Shown here one piece after another: positions 36,468 through 44,553 of a stretch of DNA of 64,000 nt. The position numbers and the translations under genes are program-made. The stretch is from Cronobacter universalis NCTC 9529 (GTDB lineage Bacteria; Pseudomonadota; Gammaproteobacteria; Enterobacterales; Enterobacteriaceae): positions 2,294,001 to 2,358,000 of the forward strand of contig NZ_CP012257.1 of assembly GCF_001277175.1 (NCBI RefSeq), read 5' to 3'. The number at the start of each line of letters is the position of its first letter. Positions within the stretch are counted from its first letter, which is position 1. The notes below the pieces were generated by a model. The model had not been told where the DNA came from. It ran no database searches and was given only the letters and a program-made list of their open reading frames with translations.

Positions 36468-36589
36468 AAAAAAAAGCCGACTTAATCAAGTCGGCATCGT
36501 ACGAATCAATTGTGCTATGCAGTAATTCAAAAAAGGAAGTAAGACAATATGGAGCGCAACGCCCATCGCTTGACGTTGCATTCACCTGC
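36468..36589 (-). ncRNA. fnrS: FnrS, FNR-activated small regulatory RNA
   Basis: About 122 nt, almost identical to the E. coli FnrS sequence as I recall it: 5' GCAGGTGAATGCAACG, a central TTACTTCCTTTTTTG Hfq-type stretch, and a 3' terminator (GCCGACTT hairpin, eight T). Position between ttcA and zntB is as in enterobacteria. FnrS is made under anaerobiosis and, with Hfq, represses mRNAs for aerobic functions such as sodB, maeA, gpmA and folE. Differences from K-12 lie in the terminator stem and loop. The predicted 5' end is base 36589. Confidence 0.93.
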
Positions 36590-36624
36590 GACAAGAATGA
36601 TGCCGTGAAACCGCGTGGCATTTC

Positions 36625-36638
36625 TTGATATCGCTCAA
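36625..36638 (-). promoter_or_regulatory. FNR box of fnrS
   Basis: TTGAGCGATATCAA on the minus strand matches TTGAT-N4-ATCAA at nine of ten positions. Its centre is about 42.5 bases upstream of the predicted fnrS start, the class II position. A weak -10 (CATCAT) lies at 36597-36602. This box and fnrS account for the gene-free stretch between ynaL and zntB. Confidence 0.85.
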
Positions 36639-36683
36639 ATTCGTGGGCTTTTTTGCTTCAGCACACCGGCGAAAACCGTTTTT

Positions 36684-37667
36684 TTACAACCATTTACTTC
36701 GATGTAACCACCACGTAACACCGCCAATCACCAGCACCAGCGCCACGCAGAAGACGCTGAAACCGAGATGCCAGCCGCCGCCGGGAATGCCGCCAAGGTT
36801 GACCCCGAATAATCCAGTGAGGAACGTACTCGGTAAAAAAACCATCGCCATCAATGACATCGTATAACTGCGACGCGACAGCGACTCCTGCATCGTCTGG
36901 GAGATTTCATCGGCCATGACGGCGGTACGCGCGATACAGGCGTCGATTTCATCCAGCCCGCGGCCAAGCCGGTCGGCGATATCCTGCATCCGGCGGCGCT
37001 GATCGTCATTCATCCAGCTAAATCGCTCGCTGGCGAGACGGGAGAAAACATCGCGCTGCGGCGACATATAGCGGCGCATCACAATCAACTGCTTGCGCAG
37101 CAGCGCCAGCACACCGCGCGGCGGCACGATCTCTTCCAGCAGATTGTCTTCCAGATCGATGATCTTATCGTGCAGCTCTTCGATAAATTCGCTGGCGTGG
37201 TCGGTGAGCGCGTCGCAGGCATCCACCAGCCAGCCGCCGACATCCGCCGGGCCGCTGCCCTCATTGAGATCGTGAATAATATCGTCGAGCGCCAGCACCT
37301 TACGCTGGCGCGTGGAAACGATAAGCCGTTCATCGATATAGAGCCGCATCGCCACCAGCTGATCTGGCCGTTCGTCGGTGCTGCCGTTGATGCAGCGCAG
37401 CGTAATCAGCGTGCCGTCGCCCATGCGCGTCACGCGTGGGCGCAGGCTCTCGCCCGCCAGCGCGTCGCGCACCAGGTTTGGTAGCAGCGGCGTCTCAGCG
37501 AGCCACTGCGCGCTCTCCGGGTTGGCATAATTCAGATGCAGCCAGCAGGGCTGGTCTTTATCGATAACGCAGTCATTCTGCAACGGCTTTACGCCGCCGT
37601 GTCCGTCCAGCAGCCAGGCGATGACCGCGTCCGGCACGTTCACTTCAGAGCCCTTAATGGCCTCCAT
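36684..37667 (-). CDS. zntB: zinc transporter ZntB
   Basis: A 327-residue CorA-superfamily protein, the same length and sequence pattern as E. coli ZntB. A large N-terminal cytoplasmic funnel is followed by two C-terminal transmembrane helices, with the GVN signature ([13 protein letters not shown]) after the first. ZntB moves Zn2+ across the inner membrane, with proton-coupled import favoured by recent work. AGGAGACGCG precedes the ATG ([11 protein letters not shown]). Confidence 0.97.
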   Translation of the reverse strand: MEAIKGSEVNVPDAVIAWLLDGHGGVKPLQNDCVIDKDQPCWLHLNYANPESAQWLAETPLLPNLVRDALAGESLRPRVTRMGDGTLITLRCINGSTDERPDQLVAMRLYIDERLIVSTRQRKVLALDDIIHDLNEGSGPADVGGWLVDACDALTDHASEFIEELHDKIIDLEDNLLEEIVPPRGVLALLRKQLIVMRRYMSPQRDVFSRLASERFSWMNDDQRRRMQDIADRLGRGLDEIDACIARTAVMADEISQTMQESLSRRSYTMSLMAMVFLPSTFLTGLFGVNLGGIPGGGWHLGFSVFCVALVLVIGGVTWWLHRSKWL

Positions 37668-37741
37668 CGCGTCTCCTGATGTTCAATTCAGATGATGAAA
37701 GCTGGCGGCCGCCAGCGCCCCGCTCATGCCCAACGCCGCGG

Positions 37742-37945
37742 TTAGCGGCTTTCCAGCGCGGCCTGAATGGCGTCGGCCAGTTCAGCCAGATGGTGGCGGG
37801 TATATTCGATATCTTTGGCGAGTTTATCGCGCCCTTCGTAATTGTTGGGCGCCGCCACGGAAGCTTTAATCAGCTCCAGCGCGGCGTTCACCGCCAGCAG
37901 ACGTTTTTCCGCATCGCTGCGGGAGGGGTAATTTTCAGGCAGCAT
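37742..37945 (-). CDS. small helical protein, unknown
   Basis: A 67-residue acidic protein predicted to be mostly alpha-helical (SDAEKRLLAVNAALELIKASV, DIEYTRHHLAELADAIQAAL), without signal peptide or membrane helix. GGAGCGCGCT precedes the ATG. I do not recognise a named family. It sits between zntB and ortT on the same strand, the first of several small lineage-specific genes here. Confidence 0.65.
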   Translation of the reverse strand: MLPENYPSRSDAEKRLLAVNAALELIKASVAAPNNYEGRDKLAKDIEYTRHHLAELADAIQAALESR

Positions 37946-38023
37946 AGCGCGCTCCGGTCATTCAACTGGCTTTATGGTGATACATTGCGCAGGAATTTCA
38001 AGCCGGAGCGATTCGGTTGCGGA

Positions 38024-38197
38024 TTAAAACAGCGCCACCAGCAGGGCGACAGGGAAACTCATCGGCCAGGTCGCGCCGATAAGCGTCGCGCAAAGCAGCT
38101 TAATGCTGGTTTTGTCTTTCGCGATGAAAAAGGTGATGAGCGCCGCGATTGCCGCCATAACGGCGTAAAACACGAGCATATGTTGATAGAGCGTCAT
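38024..38197 (-). CDS. ortT: OrtT/GhoT-type membrane toxin
   Basis: A 57-residue peptide matching E. coli OrtT in length and nearly throughout: MTLYQHMLVFYAVMAA, the basic loop AKDKTSIK and the family signature GATWPMSFPVALL. Two transmembrane helices span about residues 7-25 and 34-56. OrtT and GhoT damage the inner membrane, lowering membrane potential and ATP, and promote growth arrest; OrtT is called an orphan toxin because no antitoxin is encoded beside it. No GhoS-like gene is visible here either. The start aligns with OrtT, though the ribosome-binding site is weak. Confidence 0.88.
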   Translation of the reverse strand: MTLYQHMLVFYAVMAAIAALITFFIAKDKTSIKLLCATLIGATWPMSFPVALLVALF

Positions 38198-38398
38198 GAT
38201 GGCGTATCCATACTGAGAATGCGGTCGCAATATGCGATTTTTTATGACGCAGATCAAGTATCACAGAAGGCCGCCGCGCAGAAAAACTTGATCTGCCTCA
38301 CCATATCCCTGCTGCTAACAAGGATGAATCAAATCCGCGCGTGATGTGTTAACGTCAACTCACACATAAATTTTACAATTCAGGGCCGATCTGCCGCA

Positions 38399-38722
38399 AT
38401 GAGAACCACGCGCGTTACGTTACGTCTTTCCCACGCCGTCAGCGACGTTATGCTTGATGACATTAAAGCCATTATCCCTGCGGATGCGCTTCAGGTCTTT
38501 ATTAATCAACTGGATGAAACCCAGTACGCCACGCTGGAATGTATTCAGACGGAGCGGAACTGTTCGCTTATCGCCTCCGCGATTGTGGTCTGGCGTCAGC
38601 TCGGCCATGTCAAAAGCCTGGTATACCGCAACGGCGATGTGCTGCGCGACGTCTCGGACGCCAGCCAGTTTCAGATTTTCACCATGCTGCGCGCGCCGTT
38701 GACGGTGCTGGCCGTTCGCTGA
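38399..38722 (+). CDS. hypothetical protein, 107 residues
   Basis: A soluble protein of unknown family (MRTTRVTLRLSHAVSD to RAPLTVLAVR), with alternating strand and helix segments suggestive of a small alpha/beta fold. The ribosome-binding site is weak (AGGGC about 12 bases upstream). It is divergent from ortT by 201 bases. Codon use looks coding. No homologue comes to mind. Confidence 0.6.
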   Translation: MRTTRVTLRLSHAVSDVMLDDIKAIIPADALQVFINQLDETQYATLECIQTERNCSLIASAIVVWRQLGHVKSLVYRNGDVLRDVSDASQFQIFTMLRAPLTVLAVR

Positions 38723-38795
38723 GCACTTTCAGAAAATTCTCAACTTCTCCCCTGCTCTGCCGATAACCTTCTGAAAATGGACGGGGAAGAACGTT

Positions 38796-38987
38796 ATGCT
38801 GCCTGGAATACCCACGCTGGCGCTGGCCTTTACGGTCTGGCTGCTGATTTTTATCCCTTCTTACAAGATAGCCAGACGCGCGGGCTTCGGCTGGTCGATG
38901 GCGTTGCTGCTGACGCTGCCAGGCCTGAATATCATCGCCTGGTGGTGTTTCGCCTGTATGAAGTGGCCAGCGCGCCGCTATTTCTGA
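38796..38987 (+). CDS. small two-helix membrane protein
   Basis: A 63-residue protein with two hydrophobic segments (IPTLALAFTVWLLIFIPSY and MALLLTLPGLNIIAWWCFACM) joined by a short basic loop (KIARRAGFGW). GGGGAAGAACGTT precedes the ATG. The shape resembles other enterobacterial small inner-membrane proteins; function unknown. It lies 73 bases after the 107-residue gene on the same strand. Confidence 0.65.
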   Translation: MLPGIPTLALAFTVWLLIFIPSYKIARRAGFGWSMALLLTLPGLNIIAWWCFACMKWPARRYF

Positions 38988-39191
38988 CCTGCGCCTGACG
39001 CGGGCTTCGCCGGGCGCGTTATCCTCGCCCCGTCACGCCGCGCCCGCTGAAATATTCAGGCGAACCCGCGCATAGCGTTAAAGCTCCGCGTCCCCTTGCC
39101 GATGATGCAGATAACCCAACGCCCGCGTTGACAGTAAAAGCCCGAGGCGTTCGCGCCGTAAAAGAAGCCGTGCTTAAAGGTAGCACCCACT

Positions 39192-40943
39192 ATGTTCAGC
39201 CACATCGACAGAAAAGATGCCAGACGCATGGCAGCCCTGGATATGCTCCGGGGAAATCACGGGCATCAGGACCCGGTACTGCTGCAATTCGCGAGGCTCG
39301 CCAGCCTCGCGCTCGGCATCCCAGGCTGTTTTATCGCCGTGGTGGATAAAGCGGGACTGCCGGTGCATCTCGCGCACCCTGAACCGCTTCAGGTCGACGC
39401 CGCCGTACTCACGCAGACATTATGCGAAGACGATGCGCCTGTCTGGTGTTGCGATACGACGCTGGATGACCAGGCGCGTCAGCATCCGCTGGCGGCCTCC
39501 TCGTCTGATGTACGGTTTTACGCGCTGGCGCCGCTACGCACGCGCGACGGCAGCCTGACCGGCACCATTGGTATGACGGATACCGTGGCGCAGCCATTTA
39601 ACGATGAACGCGCCCGCACGCTCTCGCTTATCGCCGGACTGACCGGCGCCTGGCTTGAGACATTAAACGCGGTCGGCTTTTTAGATCCGGTGACCCGCCT
39701 GCCCAATCGCCAGAAACTGTTGGCCGATATGGAGCGGCTTTCCGCGAGCGGCAGCATCGAACGCTATACGCTGATGATTTTCGACTGCATCGACATGCCG
39801 ACGGCCTATGAGCTGGCGCGCTCGCTCGGTATGCCGGCGCTGGAGACGCTGCTAAACGATCTCGGCCCGTTGCTGCGCATGAAGCTGCGGCTGAAAAGCG
39901 ACACCGTGCTCTATAACGTGGCGACAGGCCGCTACGCGCTCCTGCTGAAAACGCGCAACCAGAAAGCCATACGCCGCAATGCCGCGGTGCTGCCGCTGGT
40001 GAATGCGCGAATGCTCCAGGGCATCAACATTCGGCTCAATATCTTTGCGGGGGAAGTGGGCTGGCAGCCGGAGAAAACGACGCCCAACGAGGCGCTGCGT
40101 CGCGCCATCAGCGCGGTGCATGAAGCCATCTGGCTTAACAAGCGCCATATGGTGTTTGATCCTGAGCGCGATGAGAAGCGCAACGTCGATTTCCAGTTGC
40201 TGCACGACCTCAGCGAGAGCATCGCCAAAAACCGCGGGCTCTATCTGATGTACCAGCCGAAAATCAAGCTCAGCACTAACCGCGCGGTCGGCGCGGAAGC
40301 GCTGCTGCGCTGGCGCCATCCGACGCGCGGCGATATTCCACCAGGCGTGTTTATTCCGCTGGCGCAAAACACCAGCCTGATGGAAGAAATTACCCAGTGG
40401 GTGATCGACGCCGCGCTGCAGCAACTGCAACAGTGGCGTAAACAGGGTATTACGTTGCCCTTGTCGGTCAATATCAGCGTCAGCGATCTCTCGCGCGCCG
40501 GTTTCGCGGACGCGCTGGAAGCGCGTGTGCTGCGCGCCGGGCTCTCGACGAACGACATTCGTATCGAATGCCTGGAGACGGAAAAGGCGCTGGAGAGCGA
40601 AACCGCGCTTTGCGAAATGGATATGCTCAAGCTGCGCGGCTTTAAAATCCTGCTGGACGACTTCGGCGCAGGCTACAGCAACATCAACTACCTGCGTCGC
40701 ATTCCTATCGACATTATCAAGCTCGACCGATCGCTCACCTCCAGTATCGCGCAGGAGCGCAGCAGCCAGATTATTGTCCGTAACGTAATCCAGATGCTGA
40801 AAGAGCTGGATTACGTGGTGCTGGCCGAAGGCGTGGAAGATGCCGAAACCGCGCGCCTGCTGCTGGAGTTCGGCTGCGATGAAGCGCAGGGTTATTTTTT
40901 CTCGCGCCCGGTGGAGCCGGAATATATCGCGCAGTGGATATAA
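39192..40943 (+). CDS. GAF-degenerate GGDEF-EAL c-di-GMP phosphodiesterase
   Basis: A 583-residue signalling protein. Residues ~20-165 form a GAF-like sensor (IPGCFIAVVDKAGLPV, FYALAPLRTRDGSLTGTIG). A GGDEF domain follows, starting DPVTRLPNRQKLL, but its active-site motif is ATGRY (about residue 243-247), so it cannot make c-di-GMP. The EAL domain looks active: GAEALLRW, VNIS, the Glu of IECLETE, LDDFGAGYSN, IKLDRSL, AEGVED and EAQGYFFSRP. It should hydrolyse c-di-GMP to pGpG, lowering biofilm signals. No transmembrane segments are seen, so it is cytoplasmic. The ribosome-binding site (AAAGG) is distant from the ATG. Confidence 0.88.
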   Translation: MFSHIDRKDARRMAALDMLRGNHGHQDPVLLQFARLASLALGIPGCFIAVVDKAGLPVHLAHPEPLQVDAAVLTQTLCEDDAPVWCCDTTLDDQARQHPLAASSSDVRFYALAPLRTRDGSLTGTIGMTDTVAQPFNDERARTLSLIAGLTGAWLETLNAVGFLDPVTRLPNRQKLLADMERLSASGSIERYTLMIFDCIDMPTAYELARSLGMPALETLLNDLGPLLRMKLRLKSDTVLYNVATGRYALLLKTRNQKAIRRNAAVLPLVNARMLQGINIRLNIFAGEVGWQPEKTTPNEALRRAISAVHEAIWLNKRHMVFDPERDEKRNVDFQLLHDLSESIAKNRGLYLMYQPKIKLSTNRAVGAEALLRWRHPTRGDIPPGVFIPLAQNTSLMEEITQWVIDAALQQLQQWRKQGITLPLSVNISVSDLSRAGFADALEARVLRAGLSTNDIRIECLETEKALESETALCEMDMLKLRGFKILLDDFGAGYSNINYLRRIPIDIIKLDRSLTSSIAQERSSQIIVRNVIQMLKELDYVVLAEGVEDAETARLLLEFGCDEAQGYFFSRPVEPEYIAQWI

Positions 40944-40948
40944 AGCGT

Positions 40949-40978
40949 GTTTTCCGGTGTGCTGGCGCGCCGGAAAAC
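40949..40978 (+). terminator. possible terminator after the phosphodiesterase gene
   Basis: GTTTTCCGG and CCGGAAAAC form a 9-bp stem six bases past the stop; a T-rich stretch follows only after about 14 bases. Confidence 0.4.
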
Positions 40979-41171
40979 ATTATCTGCGCCTTTTATTTTA
41001 GCGGCATAATAACCTGTTTGTTTCTGCGGTTTATTATTAATTATTTGGTAAGCAAGTCAGTGTATTAATACACACTCCCGACTCCTGGCTTCCTGTAATA
41101 CGCGATCAGCATGGCTTAAACAGAAAAATAATGTTATGCCGGAATATTTCCCGTCTACGCTTATTTGCAGA

Positions 41172-41316
41172 CCTTAGCGATCCACTAAGGCACACTTTGC
41201 CATCACCAGGGAAACAGGGTTCACGGATGAACCCCCTTTACTGCCCGTCCCTGGACGCCTCTTCTCGTCACGCCATGTCACCTCTGCGATGCCGCCTTCC
41301 TGGCGGGCATGAGAAG
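41172..41316. other. gene-free region with dense nested hairpins (candidate structured RNA)
   Basis: The 738-base gap 40944-41681 holds no convincing gene. Within it, CCTTAG/CTAAGG pair (41172-41190); CCAGGGA (41206-41212) pairs with TCCCTGG (41248-41254) around an inner hairpin GGGTTCA-CGGA-TGAACCC (41217-41234); CTTCTC (41261-41266) pairs with GAGAAG (41311-41316) around ATGCCGCC-TTCCT-GGCGGGCAT (41289-41310). A 14-base palindrome GTGTATTAATACAC lies at 41060-41073. I do not recognise a known riboswitch or small RNA. The rest of the gap is AT-rich. Confidence 0.4.
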
Positions 41317-41681
41317 CCGCCAGCGCACGTTTTCTGTTCTGTTAATCATTACATTCTGCTTTCCTGTGAAATATGACGAAATATTACATCAATCTTCAGA
41401 ATATTAATTTTTCCCTTCACGGAAATATAACGGTTAATAATCACACTGCCGTTTCGTCATGGACGATAAAATAATAAAACAAGCGAAGCGCAAATAAATA
41501 AAAACAGACCTGAAAAAGCCCCTTTAATTTACCATAAAAACAGGCATTTCCTGTTCACACCTTATTTTATTGCTTCACAGACTTGCAGCATGGAAATACC
41601 TTGCCTACAGTTATCAATACCTTTTCGATAGCAGTCACGCACTGCTGTAATAAGTACGACCAACAACATGAGGAGAAACCT

Positions 41682-41924
41682 ATGACTCAGCATCGAGGTG
41701 GTTCAGGTAATTTCGCAGAAGATCGTCAGCGCGCTTCCGAAGCAGGCCAGAAAGGCGGTCAGCACAGTAGCGGTAATTTTAAAAATGATCCGGATCGCGC
41801 CGCAGAAGCAGGCCACAAAGGCGGCCAGCAGAGCGGGGGTAACTTTAAAAATGACCGCGAGCGCGCCTCTGAAGCCGGACGTAAAGGTGGTGAAAACAGC
41901 CACGGCGGCGGACGATCCTCATAG
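41682..41924 (+). CDS. KGG-repeat stress protein (YciG-like)
   Basis: An 80-residue, very hydrophilic, glycine-rich protein. The KGG motif is repeated three times with an exact 22-residue period (residues 24-26, 46-48, 68-70), each within a unit of the form GNFxxDxxRAxEAGxKGG. E. coli YciG (59 residues) has fewer units; that protein is RpoS-dependent and linked to motility and stress. Such proteins are intrinsically disordered. AGGAGAAACCT gives a strong ribosome-binding site at the 41682 ATG. A strong terminator follows. Confidence 0.9.
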   Translation: MTQHRGGSGNFAEDRQRASEAGQKGGQHSSGNFKNDPDRAAEAGHKGGQQSGGNFKNDRERASEAGRKGGENSHGGGRSS

Positions 41925-41990
41925 CCTGTATCCCTGAAGCGTAATGTCAAAGGCAATGCTTCAGACGAATTGACCATCAGGGAATATAAA

Positions 41991-42015
41991 GGAGAGCGCA
42001 ACGCTCTCCTTTTTT
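41991..42015 (+). terminator. intrinsic terminator after the KGG-repeat gene
   Basis: GGAGAGCG-CAA-CGCTCTCC hairpin followed by TTTTTT. Confidence 0.92.
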
Positions 42016-42044
42016 GTCGTTCAGACGGTGGTAAAAGCAGCGAC

Positions 42045-42302
42045 CTATTTTTGCCGACTGCTGAATATATAGTTTTCCCCCGTGTCGTCGGTGAGAAACA
42101 CCTCCTGCGCCTCCCCGCTGGGCAGTACAAAATACACGCGTTCCCCCTGACGCAGCGCAGTAAAACCGCTTATCTCCTGCGATTTATCAATTTCGAACGT
42201 TTTTACCGTCTCCCCGGTAACGGTATCGGGTTCACTCACGCTGTAGCTGGCGGTAAAATCCACTTCCGGGCGGTCTTTCAGATGCAGCTGGATAGAAGGC
42301 AT
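42045..42302 (-). CDS. hypothetical protein, 85 residues
   Basis: A small soluble protein with a predicted all-beta character (IQLHLKDRPEVDFTASYSV, ERVYFVLPSGEAQEVFLTDD). GGGGAG precedes the ATG at 42302. Family not recognised. It converges with the KGG-repeat gene. Codon use is ordinary for this genome. Confidence 0.68.
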   Translation of the reverse strand: MPSIQLHLKDRPEVDFTASYSVSEPDTVTGETVKTFEIDKSQEISGFTALRQGERVYFVLPSGEAQEVFLTDDTGENYIFSSRQK

Positions 42303-42542
42303 ATCGGCTCCCCGAGTGACTCAGACCCTGTAAGTGTAGCCCACGCCCGTTGTTCCTGTGGACGTCCTGTGACAAGCTTAAGCGAGTTCACCAATAAAAT
42401 TAAAGCGATACGAAACGCGGCCGATAACTGATATGCATGAAAGCAGTAACCTGCGGCTGGCGCCTGCTACGCCACACCAGCCAACCATCACACCTGAAGC
42501 GAGGGTGCGTGCCATCGCGCTGACAGGCAAAGGGAGAGTGAT

Positions 42543-43124
42543 ATGAAGCGGTCCGGCCTTCTGGCAGTTGTCGGGGCAGTGTTTTTATTGCAAGGGTGTC
42601 ATTCGGACAGCATCGACCAGGTCAAATCCCTCAGCATCGGGGAGAGTTCAGTCGGTCAGGTCTTTGAGTCGCGCACCGACTGCGTACAGGGCGCCTGGCG
42701 CAGCTTCGAAGATGCGGGTGGGCGCGATGTCGTGCTCTATTCCTGTAAGCTACCCGCGCCTGAGCTGGCTAAGCTGACCGACAAGTTCCGCGTGCACAGC
42801 AACCAGATGGTCGAACAGAACACCACAGCGCGCTGGCGCGCAGCCCACCGCGACGATATCGCCCGCGTCATGAGCGAAATGAGTATCCGTGACGTGGAGC
42901 TCCTGTATGTCTGGCGCATTAACGACGGCGCGGCGCCGCAACTTGCGGATGTGGAAGTAAAAGCCGCCACCACGTTTTCCAGCTTCAGCTACAGCGTCAA
43001 CCAGCCCGATAAGTTTGTTGCGCTGGCTTACAAGGATACCCTTGCCGATCTCTGGCCGCAAAGCCTGTTTCCGCAGCTTGATAAAAACGCGGGCCCGCTT
43101 TACCGCCAGCTCAGCGCGCTCTGA
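42543..43124 (+). CDS. predicted lipoprotein of unknown function
   Basis: A 193-residue exported protein. The signal peptide (MKRSGLLAVVGAVFLLQGC) ends in a lipobox with Cys19. The mature part has two further cysteines (RTDCVQGAW, LYSCKLP), a helical middle and a YxVNQPDKF segment; no family is recognised. GGGAGAGTGAT precedes the ATG. It stands alone and is followed by a probable terminator. Confidence 0.82.
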   Translation: MKRSGLLAVVGAVFLLQGCHSDSIDQVKSLSIGESSVGQVFESRTDCVQGAWRSFEDAGGRDVVLYSCKLPAPELAKLTDKFRVHSNQMVEQNTTARWRAAHRDDIARVMSEMSIRDVELLYVWRINDGAAPQLADVEVKAATTFSSFSYSVNQPDKFVALAYKDTLADLWPQSLFPQLDKNAGPLYRQLSAL

Positions 43125-43170
43125 ATGTGAAGGCGGCTCGGTGTGCCGCTGGCGGGCGGTATCCCCGGCC

Positions 43171-43197
43171 ACCGCCCTCCGTTAGCGGTTGTTTTTT
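43171..43197 (+). terminator. probable terminator after the lipoprotein gene
   Basis: ACCGC and GCGGT form a short stem followed by TGTTTTTT; a competing GGGCGGT/ACCGCCC stem overlaps it. The gap from here to 43596 is AT-rich with no recognisable gene. Confidence 0.5.
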
Positions 43198-43596
43198 GCG
43201 CAATCGATACCCTGACTTAAGTTAAATTTTTTTCACAATCCTCTTCCCACGGTCGGAATGAATTTTTATGCAGTCACTTGCCGGTAGATATGCAAATCGG
43301 CGCTGATTTCGGTTTTACAGAAATACTATCGGGAATGTGCTTATATTTTTTATTATTGTGCTTACGTGACTATTTCAATAGAAATTTAAACCAATAGTGA
43401 TTATTAGCGCCATTAGCCATTTAGAATGAAAAATCAGCAATAATTGTTTAGCATATATAATATTTCTTTACTCTCCCTGTCATTCCCTCGCGTTCCTTCC
43501 AAAAAACTTACTTTTCTCACGTTACAATTGAAACACTTGCATCGCTGACCCGATGCGTACGTTAATTAAGCATATAAAATGAATATGGAGAGGAAA

Positions 43597-43932
43597 ATGA
43601 ACTGGCGGGTGGTTGATTCAATAGTAAGCACCAACACCAATTCTGTATTTACCTTAATTTCTTCGCAACATAATATTAAACTAATCCTTTGGTATAAAGC
43701 CACGTATTATTTATCGCCAGGCGATACGATCTCAATTAACGGCGATGCGATGGCTGTGAATAACTTTCCTGTTCAGCTCAGTCTCTACCGCACCCTCTAT
43801 TATAATACCCGGTTCTGGCAAACCATTCTCCACAGCAATAACCACTGCGCCGGCAACCTTCAGCAGAGCGTAAGCCGGTGCGTTTACCGCAGTAAATGCA
43901 AACTCCTCTACTGCCCGTTCCAGCAGCACTGA
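43597..43932 (+). CDS. uncertain AT-rich gene, 111 residues
   Basis: The ATG at 43597 has GGAGAGGAAA directly upstream. The first ~65 residues (MNWRVVDSIVSTNTNSVF, KLILWYKATYYLSPGD) look like a compact beta-rich protein. The last ~45 residues are Cys- and His-rich (SRCVYRSKCKLLYCP) and less protein-like. In the 3' half two other frames are also open, so a frameshift or truncated gene is possible. Base composition is far more AT-rich than its surroundings, a sign of acquisition. I do not recognise the family. Confidence 0.45.
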   Translation: MNWRVVDSIVSTNTNSVFTLISSQHNIKLILWYKATYYLSPGDTISINGDAMAVNNFPVQLSLYRTLYYNTRFWQTILHSNNHCAGNLQQSVSRCVYRSKCKLLYCPFQQH

Positions 43933-44044
43933 TCGTTAAGCCGTTTCGCATAGTATTTTCCTGACAGGCATGGTTCAATCTCACACCGACACGCCGCCCG
44001 GAGCCGACGTGCCAGCGTCTTTTTATTTTAAATAACAGGAATAC

Positions 44045-44491
44045 ATGTCCGTGAAATACTTTCTGAAATCCGCGCTGCTGGCGCTGGCGTTAAGCCCGCT
44101 CTGCGCGCAGGCGGATGAGATTACGCGCAGCGCGGCGGCGGACGCCTGTAGCCAGCAGGCAGGCGAAAACAGCGGTGAGTGCCTGGAAGCGGCGGGGCTG
44201 GAGTCCGATAACCAGCTTAAGCAGGCGTTTAACGCCAAAGTGACGGAGTTGCAGAACTTCGACTATACCCGCTGGCCGCAGGGCGATGAGGCGCGGCGTA
44301 CCCAGATGGTGGAGGCGCTGAAGGTCAGCCAGCAGCAGTGGACCGACGCCAGGGACGCCTTCTGTACGGCGGCGAGCGCCTCGGCCGCGGGTACGCCCTG
44401 GCTTGCGGCCCACGCGTTAAGCTGCGTCATTAATATGAACCAGCGCCGCGTGCAGGAGCTCGCACTGATCCACCCGGAAGGGGAAAAATAA
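44045..44491 (+). CDS. periplasmic LprI-like (DUF1311) protein
   Basis: A 148-residue exported protein with a signal peptide cleaved after AQA (about residue 23). The mature part has the pattern of LprI N-terminal/DUF1311 domains: paired cysteines (ADACSQQ, GECLEAAG, AFCTAAS, LSCVINMN) and the helical QQQWTDARDAFC segment. Some relatives inhibit lysozyme. ACAGGAATAC precedes the ATG. It is convergent with mppA. Confidence 0.8.
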   Translation: MSVKYFLKSALLALALSPLCAQADEITRSAAADACSQQAGENSGECLEAAGLESDNQLKQAFNAKVTELQNFDYTRWPQGDEARRTQMVEALKVSQQQWTDARDAFCTAASASAAGTPWLAAHALSCVINMNQRRVQELALIHPEGEK

Positions 44492-44553
44492 TTTTGCGTT
44501 AAGGGCAAAGCGGCTATTTCCGGCGCCGCCATGACGGCAGGCGCCGGAAAACA

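Noticed and set aside
36229..36525. 98-codon plus-strand frame after ttcA
   Set aside because: Mirror of the proline-rich gene and of the fnrS terminator; starts beyond the ttcA terminator without a ribosome-binding site.
41131..41376. 81-codon plus-strand frame in the gap before the KGG gene
   Set aside because: No ribosome-binding site, odd composition, and it runs through the strongly paired hairpin segments.
43732..43929. 65-codon minus-strand frame
   Set aside because: Only a GTG start directly after a stop and no ribosome-binding site; kept as part of a finding, not as a gene.
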